A stretch of 64,000 nt of DNA from SAR324 cluster bacterium (GTDB taxonomy: Bacteria; SAR324; NAC60-12). Under the pieces are notes generated by a model. The model was not told the origin of the DNA. It saw nothing but the letters and a program-made list of their open reading frames with translations, and did not search any database. This document shows positions 62,032 through 64,000 of this stretch, in pieces. Where the stretch lies: positions 1 to 64,000 of the forward strand of contig JADFZZ010000008.1 in NCBI GenBank assembly GCA_015232315.1, read 5' to 3'. The position numbers and the translations under genes are program-made. Position 1 is the stretch's first letter. Each line of letters starts with the position of its first letter.

Positions 62032-63789
62032 ATGATAAATCTTAAAGTTTTCAAAGATGAAACAACTCGTACTAAAGCGATCGAATGGGGTCTGGACAGA
62101 TTAAAGCAATTATTCCCGGGCATTGATGTTGAAGAAAAACTGAAACAACCGCTGGGTGAATTGCTGGGACGTCCTTCAGTAAGAACCCCGAAACCACAGG
62201 CACCCGCAAAAGAAGTACCCAAACCAGCCACCAACAATATCCTGAATCTGGCCTCAATTCTTGACTCATCCGCCCGCGAGTTTCCCTTGCAGACCGCGCT
62301 TGTGCTGGGTGACAAAACCTTCAATTATGCCCAACTCAATGGTGCTGCCAATAAAATCGCAAACGGCTTGCTTCAGGCTGGAATCAAAAAAGGAGATCGA
62401 GTCGCGTTAACCTGCCCCAATCTTCCCTATTTTCCCATGGCGTATTACGGCATTTTGAAAGCCGGAGCAGTGGTGGTTCCCATCAATGTCCTGCTTAAAG
62501 ACAAGGAAATTGAATATGTTTTAAAAGATTCTGAAGCCAAAGCCTATTTCTGCTTTTCCGGTACCCCTGAACTCCCGATGGGTGAATGGGGTTGGAAGGC
62601 CTTCAATAATGTCAAAACCTGTAACCATTTCATCTTGATGACTCCTGATCCTGCCGCAGCGTCACCTATTGAAGGTGCCACTACGTTGGGACAATTCATG
62701 AAAGATCCGTCACCTGTTGCGGAAACTGCTTCCACAGCGCCTCAAGACTCTGCTGTTATTCTTTACACATCAGGAACAACAGGAAATCCAAAGGGTGCCG
62801 AACTGAGTCATGTCAATCTCATGATGAATACCTTTGTCGCCAGAGATTTATTACAGACACCAAGAGGGGAAACACAATTGATTGTGTTACCAATGTTTCA
62901 TTCCTTCGGACAGGTTGTCCAGATGAATACCGGAATCCTTTGCGCTCACAAACTGGTGCTGGTTCCAAGGTTTGAACCGGGAATGGTGCTGGAATTACTT
63001 GAAAAACAGGCAGTGAATATATTTTGTGGTGTTCCTACCATGTATTGGGCCTTGCTGAATCATCCACAGAAAGACGCAGTTCAGAAAGTCCGGGATGCCA
63101 AACACCTGCGGTTGTGTGCGTCAGGTGGCGCGGCGATTCCAGTGGAAATCATCAAGCAGTTTGAAGATTTTTTTGAGGTGCCCATTCTGGAAGGCTATGG
63201 TTTGTCAGAAACATCTCCAATTGCCACTTTCAATCACATGCATCACACACGCATTCCCGGTTCTGTCGGAACACCGGTCTGGGGCGTTGATGTCAAAATT
63301 GTGGATACTGAAGACAATGAAGTGCCCGCAGAAACGGTTGGAGAAATCGCGATTCGTGGGCACAATGTAATGAAAGGCTATCTCAATCGCCCCGAAGCCA
63401 CTGCTGAAGTCATGAAAGGCGGCTGGTTTCATTCTGGGGATCTCGGAAAAAAAGACAAGGAAGGACATATTTATATTGTAGACCGCGTGAAAGACATGAT
63501 CATTCGTGGTGGTTTCAATGTATATCCCCGTGAAATTGAGGAAGTCCTGATGACCAACCCGGGAATTTCACTGACTGCGGTGATTGGTGTGCCTGATCCT
63601 AAAATGGGTGAGGAGATCAAGGCCTTTATAGTCCTGAAAGAGGGTGCAAAATTGACTCCTAAAGAGATCATTGCATGGTCCAAGGAAAGCATGGCAGATT
63701 ATAAATATCCCCGAATTGTGGAAATCTGCAAAACGCTGCCGATGACCGCCACAGGCAAGATTCTTAAAAAAGAATTGAAAACTCAATAA
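62032..63789 (+). CDS. Acyl-CoA ligase (long-chain fatty-acid type)
   Basis: A 585-residue AMP-forming ligase that activates fatty acids to acyl-CoA with ATP. After an unusual 70-residue N-terminal extension (helical, with a Pro/Lys-rich linker), the fold is standard: YTSGTTGNPKGAELSH (P-loop-like AMP motif), LEGYGLSETSP, GWFHSGDLGKKD and the acyl-adenylate lysine in PMTATGKILKKELK. ATG at 62032 follows AGGAG at five bases. It is 97 bp after the oxidoreductase and probably under the same TetR regulator. Chain length preferred is unknown. Confidence 0.93.
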   Translation: MINLKVFKDETTRTKAIEWGLDRLKQLFPGIDVEEKLKQPLGELLGRPSVRTPKPQAPAKEVPKPATNNILNLASILDSSAREFPLQTALVLGDKTFNYAQLNGAANKIANGLLQAGIKKGDRVALTCPNLPYFPMAYYGILKAGAVVVPINVLLKDKEIEYVLKDSEAKAYFCFSGTPELPMGEWGWKAFNNVKTCNHFILMTPDPAAASPIEGATTLGQFMKDPSPVAETASTAPQDSAVILYTSGTTGNPKGAELSHVNLMMNTFVARDLLQTPRGETQLIVLPMFHSFGQVVQMNTGILCAHKLVLVPRFEPGMVLELLEKQAVNIFCGVPTMYWALLNHPQKDAVQKVRDAKHLRLCASGGAAIPVEIIKQFEDFFEVPILEGYGLSETSPIATFNHMHHTRIPGSVGTPVWGVDVKIVDTEDNEVPAETVGEIAIRGHNVMKGYLNRPEATAEVMKGGWFHSGDLGKKDKEGHIYIVDRVKDMIIRGGFNVYPREIEEVLMTNPGISLTAVIGVPDPKMGEEIKAFIVLKEGAKLTPKEIIAWSKESMADYKYPRIVEICKTLPMTATGKILKKELKTQ

Positions 63790-63818
63790 CACCAACCAGA
63801 TATCTGACAGGAATTCAC

Positions 63819-64000
63819 ATGACACAGAATTACAGAATTTCCAAAGACAGCAGCCAGATTCGTCTTCTGCTGTACAAAGAAGCAACACTCTTGTCGCCCT
63901 TGGCCCATAACCATGTGATGGTGATTACAGACCTTGACGGCATGATTCGTTATGATGCGCAAAATATTGGCAAATCCGGACTCAGTGTCACCATTCCTGT
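63819..64000 (+). CDS. YceI-like protein, cut by the window end
   Basis: Only the first 60 residues are present: MTQNYRISKDSSQIRLLLYKE, then SPLAHNHVMVITDLDGMIRYDAQ. The order of an N-terminal beta strand, a LAHNH motif and a DGMIRYD strand fits the lipocalin-like YceI family, which binds polyisoprenoids or other lipids. ATG at 63819 follows AGGA. It is 29 bp after the ligase gene. The family call rests on a short piece. Confidence 0.6.
   Translation, partial: MTQNYRISKDSSQIRLLLYKEATLLSPLAHNHVMVITDLDGMIRYDAQNIGKSGLSVTIP

Overview
The window reads as chromosomal DNA of a Gram-negative bacterium. It has an outer-membrane LPS translocon protein (LptD), TolB, a TolA/TonB-like protein, many signal peptides and several lipoboxes. 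Base composition is moderate. The mix of membrane sensor kinases, a chemosensory cluster, a B12-dependent ethylmalonyl-CoA mutase and many dispersed palindromic repeats would suit a deltaproteobacterial-grade or SAR324-like lineage. That placement is inference: no rRNA or other marker gene was recognised, and I did not identify any tRNA.

Left edge (1-2825) is a scrap yard. It holds a PD-(D/E)XK-type gene cut by the window edge, the tail of an Rpn-type nuclease between two copies of an 18-bp repeat, and a complete insertion sequence with 27-bp inverted ends that has cut off an AAA-type ATPase after codon 68. From 3063 to 20919 the window is signalling: a 7TM histidine kinase/receiver/PP2C fusion, then on the minus strand a chemosensory set (two CheW, CheA with a receiver, a chemoreceptor, CheB, a double-receiver kinase, a receiver-PP2C phosphatase, CheR with TPRs), then a divergent membrane protein that joins a 7TM sensor to Hpt and CheA-like ATPase modules. 

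20933-24976 is an acyl-CoA operon (hotdog protein, two unequal acyl-CoA dehydrogenases, acetoacetate-decarboxylase-like protein). 25011-36041 is mostly minus-strand: a surface lipoprotein, a dynamin-like GTPase, a FecR/DUF4384 protein, a membrane-anchored tail-collar protein and the ecm-meaB pair, with a plus-strand nucleoside transporter (30636-31877) between. 36282-43708 looks like one eight-gene operon: TolA/TonB-like, TolB, CpoB-like, an HNH protein, an exported unknown, GtrA-like, a membrane GTPase and a CHAD protein. 

43709-44252 is a dense block of inverted repeats. 44253-48513 (minus) holds one-carbon and envelope genes, including ahcY. 48534-50513 encodes an LtaS-like membrane protein whose catalytic residues are gone. 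50792-56005 encodes a 1737-residue Ser/Thr kinase-ATPase-GAF-PP2C protein. LptD and a small exported protein follow, then a TetR-controlled fatty-acid/lipid block (TetR, GMC oxidoreductase, acyl-CoA ligase, a YceI-like gene cut by the right edge) with two clear operators.

Three themes recur. PP2C-type (SpoIIE/RsbU) phosphatases end three different sensor proteins. CoA-thioester chemistry appears in three separate blocks. Intergenic spaces are seeded with at least six kinds of short palindromic repeat, one of them (GTAGAGACG...CGTCTCTAC) at four places.
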